Assembly: GCA_016721465.1 (NCBI GenBank)
Contig: JADKIA010000027.1
Span: forward strand, 1 to 64,000
DNA: 64,000 bases
Origin: Ideonella sp.
GTDB taxonomy: Bacteria; Pseudomonadota; Gammaproteobacteria; Burkholderiales; Burkholderiaceae_C
Direction of reading: 5' to 3'
Below the pieces are notes generated by a model. It ran no database searches, was not told where the DNA came from, and worked only from the letters and a program-made list of their open reading frames with translations. Both the position numbers and the translations under genes were made by a program. Positions 32,302 through 41,456 of the stretch are shown one piece after another; the first letter of the stretch is position 1, and every line of letters starts with the position of its first letter.

Positions 32302-34314
32302 TCACGGCGCGCGTGGCGCTGCAAGCGAGGCCCAACCACCGATCGGGCTCATGTCCGACCAGCGCCAACTCGCCGCGTCGAAGGGCCGGCACGTTGGCGG
32401 ATGCTGGGGATGGCCGCTGGATTCGGTCTCGCTGTCGACGATGTGGCCGATGTCCTCGGCCACGTCCGACAACAGCTTGTGGTCGATCGGGTCGCGGTCC
32501 CAGGGCCGGGCGCCGACGACCGGCGGCAAGTCCTGCTCAAGCTGCGCGGCCGGCAGCGCGCGCAGCCGTGGCGGCAGATGCGGCACGGCCGCCGGCAGCA
32601 CGCGGGCTGGGCCAGTCGTGTAGCGGCCGCTCATCGGCACTGGCACGCCGTGGGCATCGACGGCCAGGTTGTCGTGCAGGTGCAGCTCGACGTCGCCCAC
32701 GCCGCCCAGGCTGAACAGTGGTGTTCCCGGCGAGGTATCGGGCCCATGACGCAGCACATTGCCCACCAGCGCGAGCTTGCCGGTCTCGTGGCCACGGCCG
32801 GCCCACTCGTGGGCGATGAGGTTGTAGTGCACCGCACGGCGACCCGGGTTGTAGATCAGGTTGTTGACCATCGCCCCTTGCGCGCCGCCCTTGAACAGCG
32901 CATTGCGCTCACGGTTGCTGGCATACAGGTTTCCCAACAGCAGCACGCCCGTGACGTTGTCGTGGATCAGCGAGCCCTTCGAGTGCTCGCCCTTGGCGTG
33001 CACCGAGTGCGACAGGCCCTCGGCGATGAGGTTGTGGCTGTAGGTGATGTCGTGGCTGGTGGCCAGGCGCCAGGCGGCGGCATCGGGGCCGTCGAAGCGC
33101 GGCCCGCTGGCCGACAGGTTTTCATCGGTGGCCCAGGAGAAACTGCAGTGGTCGACGATCACATGGTGCGCGCCACCCATCGTCGTCAGGCCATCGTGAT
33201 CGCCGCCGCTGCGCGACTGCCGGCCGTAGCCACCGGGGCGGAACATCAGGTGCTGCACGATGACGTCGTGCGTGGCGATGTTCAGCTCGCCCTTGATCAG
33301 CGTGATGCCCGGTGCCGGTGCCGTTTGCCCGGCCAGCGTGAGGAAGGGATGGCGGACGCGCAGATCTGCACCCTGCAGATCGATCACGCCGCCGACCTCG
33401 AAGACCACGGTGCGCGGCCCCCGCAACTCCAGTGCCGCTTTCAGTGAGCCCGGGCCGTCGGCCGCGAGCGTGGTCACCCGCAAGATGCGTCCACCACGGC
33501 CGCCCATCGTGCCCACGGCCCATCCCGATTGGTCGAAGGTGTAGGGGTTCAGCCGCGCTGGCATCGCCTGCTCGGTGGCCGTCTGCGCAGGCACGAACGA
33601 GCAGTCCTCGCCTGGATGCAGGTCGGCGCCCACGGCCGGCAGCACGCGCACGATTTCGTCGGCCAGGATCGATGCGAACACGCAGGCGCCGCGGGCGCCG
33701 ATGTGCGTGCGGTCGAAGCCCGGTGCGCCAGGTGGGGCCATGGCCAGCCGATCGGCTTCGGTGGGGCCTCGAGCCACCACCTCGGCACGGCTGCGGGCAT
33801 GCAGGTCGAGCAAGGGCACGGCCTGCTCGCGCGCCACGCTGCGCACGGCCTCGGCCCAGGCGGCGAGATCGTCGTCCAGCACGCCGCCCTTGAAGCTGCG
33901 GCGCGAAAGGGGCGTCACCAACACCGGCGTGCCACCCGCTGCACGCACCTCTGCAATGTAGCGCGCCAGGTTGGTCGGGTACTCGGTGGCCAGGTCCGTG
34001 GATCGACCGGGCTTGCCCGGTTGATCGTTGTGGCCGAACTGGATCAACACGTGGCGTGACACGCCCGGCGTGCCGTCACGCAGCCGGGCCAGCACGCGCT
34101 GCCACAGCCCTTCGGTGCGGTAGCTTCGCGTGCTGCGGCCCCCGCGGCCCAAGTTCAAGCAGGCACGCTGCGTGGTGAAGCGCGCGCACAGGGCGTCGCC
34201 GTAGCCGGTCTCGGGTGCCATGGTGGAGTCGCCCACCAGCAGCACCGCCGGTAACTCGGACGCGCCACAGGTGCTGGCCGCGGCCAGCAGCGCTGCAGCG
34301 AGTCGGCGCCGCAT
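32302..34314 (-). CDS. Fused rhamnogalacturonan acetylesterase (CE12) / pectate lyase (PL1)
   Basis: One uninterrupted frame of about 670 aa. A signal peptide (residues 1-18) is followed by an SGNH esterase (about 22-240): LLVGDSTMA with the catalytic Ser, GRGGRSTRSY, LIQFGHNDQPG and FDRTHIGARGA, as in CE12. From about residue 250 a right-handed beta-helix pectate lyase follows: STYTF-like entry, TMGGRGGRILRVTTLA, GPGSLKAALE, LTLAGQTAPAPGITL, VIVDHCSFSWATDE and a conserved basic region. Pectin acetyl groups block pectate lyases, so the fusion would deacetylate and cut in one protein. It overlaps the TonB receptor stop by one base. Confidence 0.88.
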   Translation of the reverse strand: MRRRLAAALLAAASTCGASELPAVLLVGDSTMAPETGYGDALCARFTTQRACLNLGRGGRSTRSYRTEGLWQRVLARLRDGTPGVSRHVLIQFGHNDQPGKPGRSTDLATEYPTNLARYIAEVRAAGGTPVLVTPLSRRSFKGGVLDDDLAAWAEAVRSVAREQAVPLLDLHARSRAEVVARGPTEADRLAMAPPGAPGFDRTHIGARGACVFASILADEIVRVLPAVGADLHPGEDCSFVPAQTATEQAMPARLNPYTFDQSGWAVGTMGGRGGRILRVTTLAADGPGSLKAALELRGPRTVVFEVGGVIDLQGADLRVRHPFLTLAGQTAPAPGITLIKGELNIATHDVIVQHLMFRPGGYGRQSRSGGDHDGLTTMGGAHHVIVDHCSFSWATDENLSASGPRFDGPDAAAWRLATSHDITYSHNLIAEGLSHSVHAKGEHSKGSLIHDNVTGVLLLGNLYASNRERNALFKGGAQGAMVNNLIYNPGRRAVHYNLIAHEWAGRGHETGKLALVGNVLRHGPDTSPGTPLFSLGGVGDVELHLHDNLAVDAHGVPVPMSGRYTTGPARVLPAAVPHLPPRLRALPAAQLEQDLPPVVGARPWDRDPIDHKLLSDVAEDIGHIVDSETESSGHPQHPPTCRPFDAASWRWSDMSPIGGWASLAAPRAP

Positions 34315-37256
34315 CAGAACTTCATCCGCAGGCCGGCCATGTATTCGCGACCGGTGACGTTGTAGACCACCGCGCTGTTGCGTGCGCGGCTGATGAACTG
34401 GTCGTTCACCTGGTTCGTCAGGTTCAAGCCTTCGAACGTGAGTTCCAGGTTCTTGTCGATCTTGTACGACAACGAGAGATCGACGTTGGTCGAGCTGTTC
34501 TTGCCTTCGACGTCGTTGTTGTTCTGGCCGGGCACCCGGGTCAGGAAGCCCATGCGGTAGGCCGCCGACACGCGGGCGCTGAACTTGCCGTCGTCGTAGT
34601 ACAGCGTGGCGTTCCACGACTTGGGCGACAGGTTGAGCAGATCGTCGGTGATGGTCGTGGCGCTGGTGGGCGACACCAGGTAGGCGATCTTGGACTTGAC
34701 CTGCGTGTAGTTCAGCAGCGTGCCGAAATTCTTCATCGCGCCCGGCAGGAAGGTGAACGGCTGCTGGACGTTGATCTCGAAGCCCTGCAGCTTGCCGCCC
34801 TGCGTGTTGATCGGCGTGGTGACCTGGAACACCTCGTCGCCGGTGAAGTTGCTGGGCAACAGGTTGAGCGGCAGCCCGGTCTCCTTGAAGGCGATGTTGG
34901 TGCGCAGGCTCTGGATGTAGGTGTCGATGTTCTTCTGGAACAGGCCCAGCCCGATGAAGGCGTTCTTCTGGTGGTACCACTCGAAGCTGGTGTCGAAGGT
35001 CTTGGCACGGAACGGCTTGAGCAAGGGATTGCCCGAGGTGATCGACAGGGTGCCCGTGGTGCTGATCGTGCCGCCGGGGTTGAGGTTGCCGAGCTGCGGT
35101 CGCGACATCACTTTCGACGCCGCCGCGCGGACGATGAAATCACGTGTCAGGTTGGCCGCCACGTTGATCGCCGGGAGCAGGTCGTCGTAGGTGTTCTCCA
35201 CCGTCACCTCCGTGCCGCCCGCGGTGGCCTGGTAGCCGGTGGCGACCTGCCTGGTGCGCACCAGGCGAGCGCCGAAGTTGCCTCGCAGCGGGATGTCTGC
35301 CACCTTGGTGGAGAAGTCGGCCATCACGAAACCGCCCTGGTCGGTCTCGACCACGGAGCGGTTGTTGCCCCGCGCATTGCCGTTGGTGGTGGACGACAGC
35401 GTGAAGTCGCCCGGGCCGCCGGCTGGGCCGCTCTTGATGCAGTTGCAGTAGATGTCGTAGGCCGAGGCAATGGCATTCAGGTTCGGGATGACCCAGGCCG
35501 TGATGGCACCGGCCGGCAGCGACTGGCCCTTGCCGAAGCCGCTGATCGTCGTCGTCAGGCTGGCCACCGACGTGCCGGCCGGCGGCGCGAAGATCGTGTC
35601 GTTCTGGTTCACGCGCCGGAACTCGAAGGTGTCGAAGTTGTAGCGCTTGTAGTCGATGCCGCCTCGCACGGTGAGCTTGTCGGGAATGGCTTCCCAGGCC
35701 AGATCGAGCTGCGCCACATCGGTGCGGTTGGTCGAGCCTTGCGGCCGGATGCGGATCTCGCTGGACGTGGTGTTGGCGATGGTGGTCGCCTGCGTGCCCG
35801 AGGTGACCTGGGGCACGCCCACCAAGGTCAGCGCACCGCCCGGCACGCTGGGGTCGAACGGGTAGGTGATGGCCGGTTGGCGGTCGTTGTTGCGGAAATC
35901 GATGCCATAGCCGTTGACGTTGATCGCGTCGAGCGTCGTCGTGGTTTGCACCGGATTGTCGAATTTCGACTTGGCACTGCCGAGCTTGGCGTTGAGCTTG
36001 AGCGTCTCGCTCAGCTCGTGCTCCACCGTCAGTGTGGGTTGGGTGAAGGTGGTCGACAGCTTGTCGAAACGCGACTCTGAGCGGATGTCCACACCGTTGT
36101 AGTTGCCATACAGCAAGGCGCCGTTGGCGCCGTAGGCCGTGCTAACGACACTGGTCTGCGGCTTGCCGCCCTGCGTGGCCGTGCGGCTGAAGGAGATGGC
36201 CTCGAGAAAGTCCTCCTGCCGCGTGGCGTCGAGCTTGGCATAGAGCACGTCCAGCGTCAGCAAGGTGCCGGCGCGTGGCTTGAACTGCACCGAGCTGGTC
36301 AGGCCCAGACGGTCCTGATCGTGCGTCAGCCGGCCATAGCGCGGCAGGCGAGGGTGGAAGTTGGCCGTGTTGCTCGCTGCGTTGTAGGCGGCGATCGTGT
36401 CGGCCGTGCCGCCCAGTCGCGCAACCCCTTGTGCCGCCGGGCCGCAGGTGGTGGCCGTGGACGTGGTCGGATTGGCGGGCGTCACGCCGGTGGGGGCGCA
36501 CCAGCCGCCCGAGGAGGCGCCGTTGTCCCAGCGCACCGTGCTGAAACCCTCTTCATATAGATGGCGCTTCGAGTAGGCGCCCGACAGCAGAACGCCCAGC
36601 TTGTTGTCGGCAAAGGTGTTGGACACCAGGAAGGCGAGCCGCGGGTCGGTCTTGCCCGCCAGGTCGTTGTAGCGCCCGCCCAGCGAGGCGGTGGCGGTGA
36701 AGCCCTTGAAGTCGAACGGCCGCGAGGTCTGCAGGTCGATCGTGGCGCCGAGCGAGCCTTCGTCCACGTCGGCCGAGGCGCTCTTGCGCACCGTGAGCGA
36801 ATTGAACAACTCCGACGCGAAGACGTTGAAGTCGAAGCCCCGCGAACGGTTGTTGCCGCCGGAGCTGTCGGTGCCGCCCGTGGTGGCCAGGGCCTCGATG
36901 CCGTTGATGCGCACGCGGGTGAAGTCGCCACCCAAGCCGCGCACCGTGATGTTGCGGCCCTCGCCGGCGTCACGGTCGATCACCACGCCGGGCACGCGCT
37001 GCAGCGATTCGGCCAGGTTGGTGTCCGGGAACTTGGCGATGTCCTCGGCCTTGATCACATCGACGATGCCATTGTCTTCACGCTTCTTGTTGAGGGCGCT
37101 CTCCAGCGCTGCCCGCAAACCCGTGACCACCACCGTCGCGGTGGCCGATTGGTCGGGCGGCTGTTGGGCTTGCGCCCCCTGGACGGCCGCCAAGGCGGCG
37201 AGCGCGATGGCGGTCGGCAACATGCCGGGCGTGGTGGGCCGGGTGCGCTGGGTCAT
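34314..37256 (-). CDS. TonB-dependent receptor, pectin oligosaccharide type
   Basis: An outer-membrane receptor of about 980 aa. A signal peptide ends near AQAQ (residue about 31); the plug domain has TVVVTGLRAALESALNKK, AEDIAKFPDTNLAESLQRVPGV and NITVRGLGGDFTRVRINGIEA. A 22-strand barrel follows, ending in aromatic Phe (AGLRMKF). This is the large sugar/oligosaccharide class. AGGAGA precedes the ATG. It sits between kdgF and the CE12-PL1 gene and would take up the oligomers that enzyme releases, powered by the TonB cluster at 21-25 kb. Confidence 0.93.
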   Translation of the reverse strand: MTQRTRPTTPGMLPTAIALAALAAVQGAQAQQPPDQSATATVVVTGLRAALESALNKKREDNGIVDVIKAEDIAKFPDTNLAESLQRVPGVVIDRDAGEGRNITVRGLGGDFTRVRINGIEALATTGGTDSSGGNNRSRGFDFNVFASELFNSLTVRKSASADVDEGSLGATIDLQTSRPFDFKGFTATASLGGRYNDLAGKTDPRLAFLVSNTFADNKLGVLLSGAYSKRHLYEEGFSTVRWDNGASSGGWCAPTGVTPANPTTSTATTCGPAAQGVARLGGTADTIAAYNAASNTANFHPRLPRYGRLTHDQDRLGLTSSVQFKPRAGTLLTLDVLYAKLDATRQEDFLEAISFSRTATQGGKPQTSVVSTAYGANGALLYGNYNGVDIRSESRFDKLSTTFTQPTLTVEHELSETLKLNAKLGSAKSKFDNPVQTTTTLDAINVNGYGIDFRNNDRQPAITYPFDPSVPGGALTLVGVPQVTSGTQATTIANTTSSEIRIRPQGSTNRTDVAQLDLAWEAIPDKLTVRGGIDYKRYNFDTFEFRRVNQNDTIFAPPAGTSVASLTTTISGFGKGQSLPAGAITAWVIPNLNAIASAYDIYCNCIKSGPAGGPGDFTLSSTTNGNARGNNRSVVETDQGGFVMADFSTKVADIPLRGNFGARLVRTRQVATGYQATAGGTEVTVENTYDDLLPAINVAANLTRDFIVRAAASKVMSRPQLGNLNPGGTISTTGTLSITSGNPLLKPFRAKTFDTSFEWYHQKNAFIGLGLFQKNIDTYIQSLRTNIAFKETGLPLNLLPSNFTGDEVFQVTTPINTQGGKLQGFEINVQQPFTFLPGAMKNFGTLLNYTQVKSKIAYLVSPTSATTITDDLLNLSPKSWNATLYYDDGKFSARVSAAYRMGFLTRVPGQNNNDVEGKNSSTNVDLSLSYKIDKNLELTFEGLNLTNQVNDQFISRARNSAVVYNVTGREYMAGLRMKF

Positions 37257-37362
37257 GGGATGGTCTCCTGGTGTCTGTTGGTCGAGAGTGCGGTTGGGCA
37301 GGAGCAGGACGAGCGCCTGCGCTGTCGGGACTGGGGCACGCGAAGGGCGCCACCGGGAAACA

Positions 37363-37390
37363 GTGCCCGTCACTGCAGTGCGACGGGCAC
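37363..37390 (-). terminator. Stem-loop between kdgF and the TonB receptor
   Basis: A 9-bp stem (GTGCCCGTC/GACGGGCAC) with a 10-nt loop lies 7 bp past the kdgF stop, followed on the minus strand by TGTTTCCC. It may act as a weak or partial terminator that lowers receptor expression relative to kdgF. Confidence 0.4.
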
Positions 37391-37396
37391 CAGGGC

Positions 37397-37729
37397 TCAG
37401 AGGTAGTCGTCGCGGCGCGGTGAGAACTGATCGAGCAGCGTGCTGCCGGCCTCGAGCGCCACGACGCCATGTCGGTGCAGACGTGGCGCGACGAAGGCGT
37501 CGCCCACCCGCAAGACGCGTTTGACGCCGTCAACTTCGGCTTCGAACGACCCGGCCACCACGAAGGCGATCTGGTCGTGTGTGTCGTGTTCATGGGGCGT
37601 GCCGATCGCGCCCAGGTCGAACTGCACCAGCACCGACATCAACTCCGGTGTGTGGCCGACGATTTTTCGGCGAATGCCTTCACCGAGCTCGGTCCACGCC
37701 GAGGTGGCGTTGTCGAAAAACGGGGTCAT
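37397..37729 (-). CDS. kdgF: KdgF-type cupin, uronate linearisation
   Basis: A 110-aa single-domain cupin with TELGEGIRRKIVGHTPELM at the N-terminus, the metal motif GTPHEHDTHDQIAFV, and APRLHRHGVVALEAGS for the second cupin motif. These match KdgF, which turns the cyclic 4,5-unsaturated galacturonate freed by lyases into linear 5-keto-4-deoxyuronate (DKI), the substrate of KduI. ATG 37729 follows GGAGG. It is divergent from kduI, the next enzyme of the same pathway. Confidence 0.9.
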   Translation of the reverse strand: MTPFFDNATSAWTELGEGIRRKIVGHTPELMSVLVQFDLGAIGTPHEHDTHDQIAFVVAGSFEAEVDGVKRVLRVGDAFVAPRLHRHGVVALEAGSTLLDQFSPRRDDYL

Positions 37730-37829
37730 CGTGGTCCTCCGCAAGGCACGTCTTGCGCCGCGCCGGTGTTCCGCACAGCCATGCCTTGGGGGTGTGCTGC
37801 GATGGCACTATAGCGACCGCGCAGAAAAA

Positions 37830-37844
37830 TGGAACGGTGGTTCA
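37830..37844 (+). promoter_or_regulatory. Possible second KdgR operator, between kdgF and kduI
   Basis: TGGAACGGTGGTTCA is a pseudopalindrome whose outer arms (TGGAAC / GGTTCA) resemble the KdgR core, with three mismatches to the consensus. Its position between two divergent pathway genes supports a shared operator. The match is weaker than the box at 31292-31304. Confidence 0.4.
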
Positions 37845-37950
37845 CTAATTGAAAACCATGATTCCACAATGCTCTGGGTCTGGGCTAAGCTGGCCGCCGA
37901 TCCACCTTCCGAGCCCGCTGCTTCGGGCCTCGCCGCACCAAGGAAAAACG

Positions 37951-38787
37951 ATGCAGATCCGCCAGCCCGTCCACAGTGAACACGCCCGCACGCTCGACAC
38001 CGAGGGCCTGCGCCGGCACTTCCTGGTGGAAGACCTTTTTCGTCCCGACGAGGCCACGCTCACCTACAGCCAGATCGATCGCATCATCGTCGGCGGCATC
38101 ATGCCGGTGGCCGGGCCGGTCGGCTTCGCGGCCGAACTCGGCCGGCACACCGGCACCGATTTCTTTCTGCAACGCCGCGAGCTGGGGCTGATCAACATCG
38201 GCGGTGCCGCCAAGGTGACGGTGGATGGACAGGTGTTCGAGATCGGGCCGCGCGAGGCCTTGTATGTGGGCCAAGGCGCACGCGAACTGGCCTTCGCCAG
38301 CTTGGATGCTGCCCACCCGGCCAAGCTCTACTTCAACTGCGCTCCGGCCCACACGGCCTACCCGCACCGCAAGGTCACGCTGGCCGAAGCCTCGCCGGAG
38401 ACCTTGGGCTCCAGTGAAACCAGCAACCGCCGCACGATCCACAAGTTCCTCGTGCCCGCCGTGCTGCCGACCTGCCAGTTGCTGATGGGCATGACCCAGC
38501 TCGAGCCCGGCAGCCTGTGGAACACCATGCCCTGCCACACCCACGACCGCCGCATGGAGGTCTACTTCTACTTCGACATGCCGGCCGACGGCGTCGTCTT
38601 CCACATGATGGGCGAACCCACGCAGACCCGGCACCTGGTGGTGCGCAATGAACAGGCGGTGATCAACCCCAGCTGGTCGGTGCACTGCGGCGTGGGCAGC
38701 CAGGCCTACACCTTCATCTGGGGCATGGTGGGCGAGAACCAGGTGTTCAAGGACATGGACCACGTCCCGATGACGGTGCTGCGTTGA
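37951..38787 (+). CDS. kduI: 5-dehydro-4-deoxy-D-glucuronate isomerase
   Basis: KduI isomerises 5-keto-4-deoxyuronate (DKI) to 2,5-diketo-3-deoxygluconate. It is a 278-aa bicupin; the metal ligands lie in MPCHTHDRRMEVYFYFD (two His, Glu) and SWSVHCGVG (His). GGIMPVAGPV and NRRTIHKFLVPAVLPTCQL are also typical. ATG 37951 follows AAGGAAA. It starts a long plus-strand operon (kduI-kduD-tog-ogl-CE8/PL1); its stop overlaps the kduD start. Confidence 0.96.
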   Translation: MQIRQPVHSEHARTLDTEGLRRHFLVEDLFRPDEATLTYSQIDRIIVGGIMPVAGPVGFAAELGRHTGTDFFLQRRELGLINIGGAAKVTVDGQVFEIGPREALYVGQGARELAFASLDAAHPAKLYFNCAPAHTAYPHRKVTLAEASPETLGSSETSNRRTIHKFLVPAVLPTCQLLMGMTQLEPGSLWNTMPCHTHDRRMEVYFYFDMPADGVVFHMMGEPTQTRHLVVRNEQAVINPSWSVHCGVGSQAYTFIWGMVGENQVFKDMDHVPMTVLR

Positions 38788-39575
38788 TGGCTGCCATCGG
38801 GCCGGGGCAGGGCATGGTGCTCGACGACTTCCGACTGAACGGGCGCGTGGCCATCGTCACCGGCTGCAACACCGGCCTGGGCCAAGGCATGGCCCGTGCG
38901 CTGGCCGAGGCGGGCGCCGACATCGTCGGCGTGAATGTGAGCGAGCCCGACGACACCCGTCAACAGATCGAGGCCACGGGCCGCCGCTTTCTGGATCTGC
39001 GCGCCAATCTGGCGGACATCGCCTGCCTGGACGATCTCATCGGCCAGGCGCTGAGCCTGCGCGGCCGCATCGACATCCTGGTCAACAACGCCGGCATCAT
39101 CCGACGCGAAGACGCGATCAAGTTCACCGAGAAGGATTGGGACGATGTGATCGACCTGAACCTGAAATCGGTGTTCTTCTTCGCCCAGGCCGCGGCGCGG
39201 CAATTCATGGCGCAGGGCGGAGGCGGCAAGATCATCAACGTGGCGTCGATGCTGTCGTTCCAGGGCGGCGTGCGGGTGCCGTCCTACACGGCGTCCAAGA
39301 GCGGCGTGGTCGGTATCACGCGGCTGATGGCCAATGAATGGGCGGGGCACGGCATCAATGTCAATGCCATTGCGCCGGGCTACATGGCCACCAACAACAC
39401 CGCGGCCTTGCGGGCCGACACGGGCCGCAATGCCGCGATCCTCGAGCGCATCCCCGCCGGGCGCTGGGGCGTGCCGGAGGACCTGGCCGGGCCGGTGGTG
39501 TTTCTCGCCTCCAAGGCGTCCGACTATGTCCACGGCTACACGGTCGCCGTGGACGGAGGCTGGTTGGCGCGATGA
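38787..39575 (+). CDS. kduD: 2-deoxy-D-gluconate 3-dehydrogenase (DKII reductase)
   Basis: KduD reduces 2,5-diketo-3-deoxygluconate to KDG, which KdgK then phosphorylates. It is a classical SDR (262 aa): NAD motif TGCNTGLGQGMARA, NNAGIIRRED, catalytic Ser in NVASMLSFQGG and YTASKSGVVG (YxxxK), and GYMATNNTAALRAD, typical for KduD. ATG 38787 shares one base with the kduI stop; an in-frame TTG one codon upstream is less likely. Confidence 0.95.
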   Translation: MAAIGPGQGMVLDDFRLNGRVAIVTGCNTGLGQGMARALAEAGADIVGVNVSEPDDTRQQIEATGRRFLDLRANLADIACLDDLIGQALSLRGRIDILVNNAGIIRREDAIKFTEKDWDDVIDLNLKSVFFFAQAAARQFMAQGGGGKIINVASMLSFQGGVRVPSYTASKSGVVGITRLMANEWAGHGINVNAIAPGYMATNNTAALRADTGRNAAILERIPAGRWGVPEDLAGPVVFLASKASDYVHGYTVAVDGGWLAR

Positions 39576-39688
39576 GCCCCGCCACCGGAGCGACTGCGGT
39601 GCCTCCCTTCCGCGGGGGGCGACCCCGGCAGACCGGCGGCGCCGGATCCGCCGCGTCTGCCTGAGGCGGCCACAGGCGGATTGTCAAC

Positions 39689-40573
39689 ATGTACGAAAAC
39701 CGCAGGCTCGGCTTTCTGTTCGCGCTGCCCTTCGTGCTGGGGGTGCTCGGCTTCAAGCTGTTTCCGTTCGTCATGAGTTTTGCGCTCAGCTTCACCCAGT
39801 ACGACCTGATGGAGCCGCCGCAGTTCGGGGGCCTGGAGAACTACCGGGACATGCTCACGGACGACCCGCTGTTCCGCAAGTCACTGGGTGTCACGTTGCT
39901 GTTCGCGCTGCTCGCAGTGCCGCTGCGCGTGGGCTTTGCGCTGTTCATTGCCCACGTGCTGAACTTCAAGCTGCGTGGCATCAATTTCTTTCGCTCGGCG
40001 TTCTACCTGCCGTCGATCCTGGGGGGCTCGATCGCGGTGGCGGTGCTGTGGCGCTTCATCTTCGCGCGTGACGGTCTGGTGAACCTGCTGCTCGGAACGA
40101 TTGGCATCGACAAGGTGCTGTGGTTGGCGGACGAACGTTTCTCGATGTGGACCATCGTGCTGCTGTTCACCTGGCAGTTCGGCTCGGCGATGGTGATCTT
40201 CCTGGCGGCGCTGCAGAACGTGCCTCAGTCGCTGTACGAGGCGGCGGAAATCGACGGCGCCTCGCGGCGCCAGCAGTTCTTGCGCATCACGGTGCCGCTG
40301 ATCACGCCGGTGATCTTCTTCAACATGATCATGCAGATGGTGCATGCGTTCCAGGAGTTCAACGGCCCCTACGCCATCACCGAGGGCGGCCCACTGCATT
40401 CGACCTACGTGCTGGCGCTGTACATCTACGATCAGAGTTTCCGGTTCTTCAACCTGGGCTACGGCGCGGCACTGTCGTGGGTGCTGTTCGCCCTGGTCGG
40501 GGGTCTCGCCGCACTGTCGTTCTGGAGCTCTCGCTTCTGGGTCTTCTACGCCGGCGAGAAGGACATCAAATGA
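39689..40573 (+). CDS. togM: ABC sugar transporter permease (TogM-like)
   Basis: A 294-aa MalF-type permease with six membrane helices and the ATPase-contact EAA loop SLYEAAEIDGASRRQQFLRITVPLITPV. The short N-terminus (YENRRLGFLFALPFVLGVLGFKLFPF) fits the oligogalacturonide TogM group. It follows kduD after 113 bp of GC-rich sequence. The pectin-operon setting with ogl points to unsaturated oligogalacturonides as the substrate. Confidence 0.88.
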   Translation: MYENRRLGFLFALPFVLGVLGFKLFPFVMSFALSFTQYDLMEPPQFGGLENYRDMLTDDPLFRKSLGVTLLFALLAVPLRVGFALFIAHVLNFKLRGINFFRSAFYLPSILGGSIAVAVLWRFIFARDGLVNLLLGTIGIDKVLWLADERFSMWTIVLLFTWQFGSAMVIFLAALQNVPQSLYEAAEIDGASRRQQFLRITVPLITPVIFFNMIMQMVHAFQEFNGPYAITEGGPLHSTYVLALYIYDQSFRFFNLGYGAALSWVLFALVGGLAALSFWSSRFWVFYAGEKDIK

Positions 40574-40583
40574 GGGGCATCGG

Positions 40584-41444
40584 GTGAGCCAGGCGGCCCT
40601 CACGCCCGAGAGCGAGCGTGCCAACGCGTGGATGCGCTATGCCGCGCTGCTGGCCGTGGCGACCGTGATGCTGTACCCGCTGCTTTGGCTGGTGGCGGCC
40701 ACGTTCAAGACCAATGCCGAGATCCACACCGAGATCGGCCTGTGGCCGAGCCGATTCGATTTCGGCGCCTACGCCAAGGGCTGGAAGACCAGCACCGAAT
40801 ACACCTTCGCCACCTACTTCCTCAACTCGTTTGCGATCGTGGTGCCGCGCATCGTCGTCACCGTGATCTCGTGCGTGCTGGTGGCCTACGCGTTCGCGCG
40901 CTTCGAGTTCTTCGGCAAGAAGCTGCTGTTTTCCATCATGGTGGGCACCATGATGCTGCCGCTGATCGTGCTGCGCCTGCCGCAGTACCTGATGTTCAAG
41001 GAGTTGGGCTGGCTGGACACCTACCTGCCGCTCATCCTGCCCTCGGCTTTTGCCACCGACACCTTCTTCGTCTTCATGCTGGTGCAGTTCCTGCGAGGCA
41101 TCCCGCGCGACATGGAGGAGGCGGCACAGATCGACGGCTGCAATGCGCTGCAGATGCTGTGGCACATCATCGTGCCGTTGCTCAAGCCGGCCATCATTTC
41201 GGTGGTGGTCTTCCAGTTCATCTGGACGATGAACGATTTCATGGGGCCGTTGATCTATCTGGCCTCGGTGGAGAAGTACCCCGTCTCGCTGGCGCTGAAG
41301 ATGAGCATCGGCGCCACCGAGGAGGTGGAGTGGGCCAACGTGATCGCCATCTCGGTGGTGGCGCTGATTCCTTCGCTGGCGGTGTTCTTCATGGCCCAGC
41401 GGCACTTCATCGAGGGTGCCGCCAGCTCGGGCATCCAGGGTTGA
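40584..41444 (+). CDS. togN: ABC sugar transporter permease (TogN-like)
   Basis: A 286-aa MalG-type permease with six helices and the EAA loop DMEEAAQIDGCNALQMLWHIIVPLLKP. The start is GTG at 40584, 10 bp after togM, with GAGGGG upstream; no ATG fits. It ends in HFIEGAASSGIQG, the GxKG-type MalG tail region. It forms the channel with TogM. Confidence 0.88.
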   Translation: MSQAALTPESERANAWMRYAALLAVATVMLYPLLWLVAATFKTNAEIHTEIGLWPSRFDFGAYAKGWKTSTEYTFATYFLNSFAIVVPRIVVTVISCVLVAYAFARFEFFGKKLLFSIMVGTMMLPLIVLRLPQYLMFKELGWLDTYLPLILPSAFATDTFFVFMLVQFLRGIPRDMEEAAQIDGCNALQMLWHIIVPLLKPAIISVVVFQFIWTMNDFMGPLIYLASVEKYPVSLALKMSIGATEEVEWANVIAISVVALIPSLAVFFMAQRHFIEGAASSGIQG

Positions 41445-41456
41445 CGAAAGCAAGAC

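Noticed and set aside
39576..39688. A regulatory RNA or promoter in the GC-rich gap between kduD and togM
   Set aside because: Several short GC palindromes are present but no clear -10/-35, KdgR box or terminator tail; such GC-rich spacers are common in these genomes.
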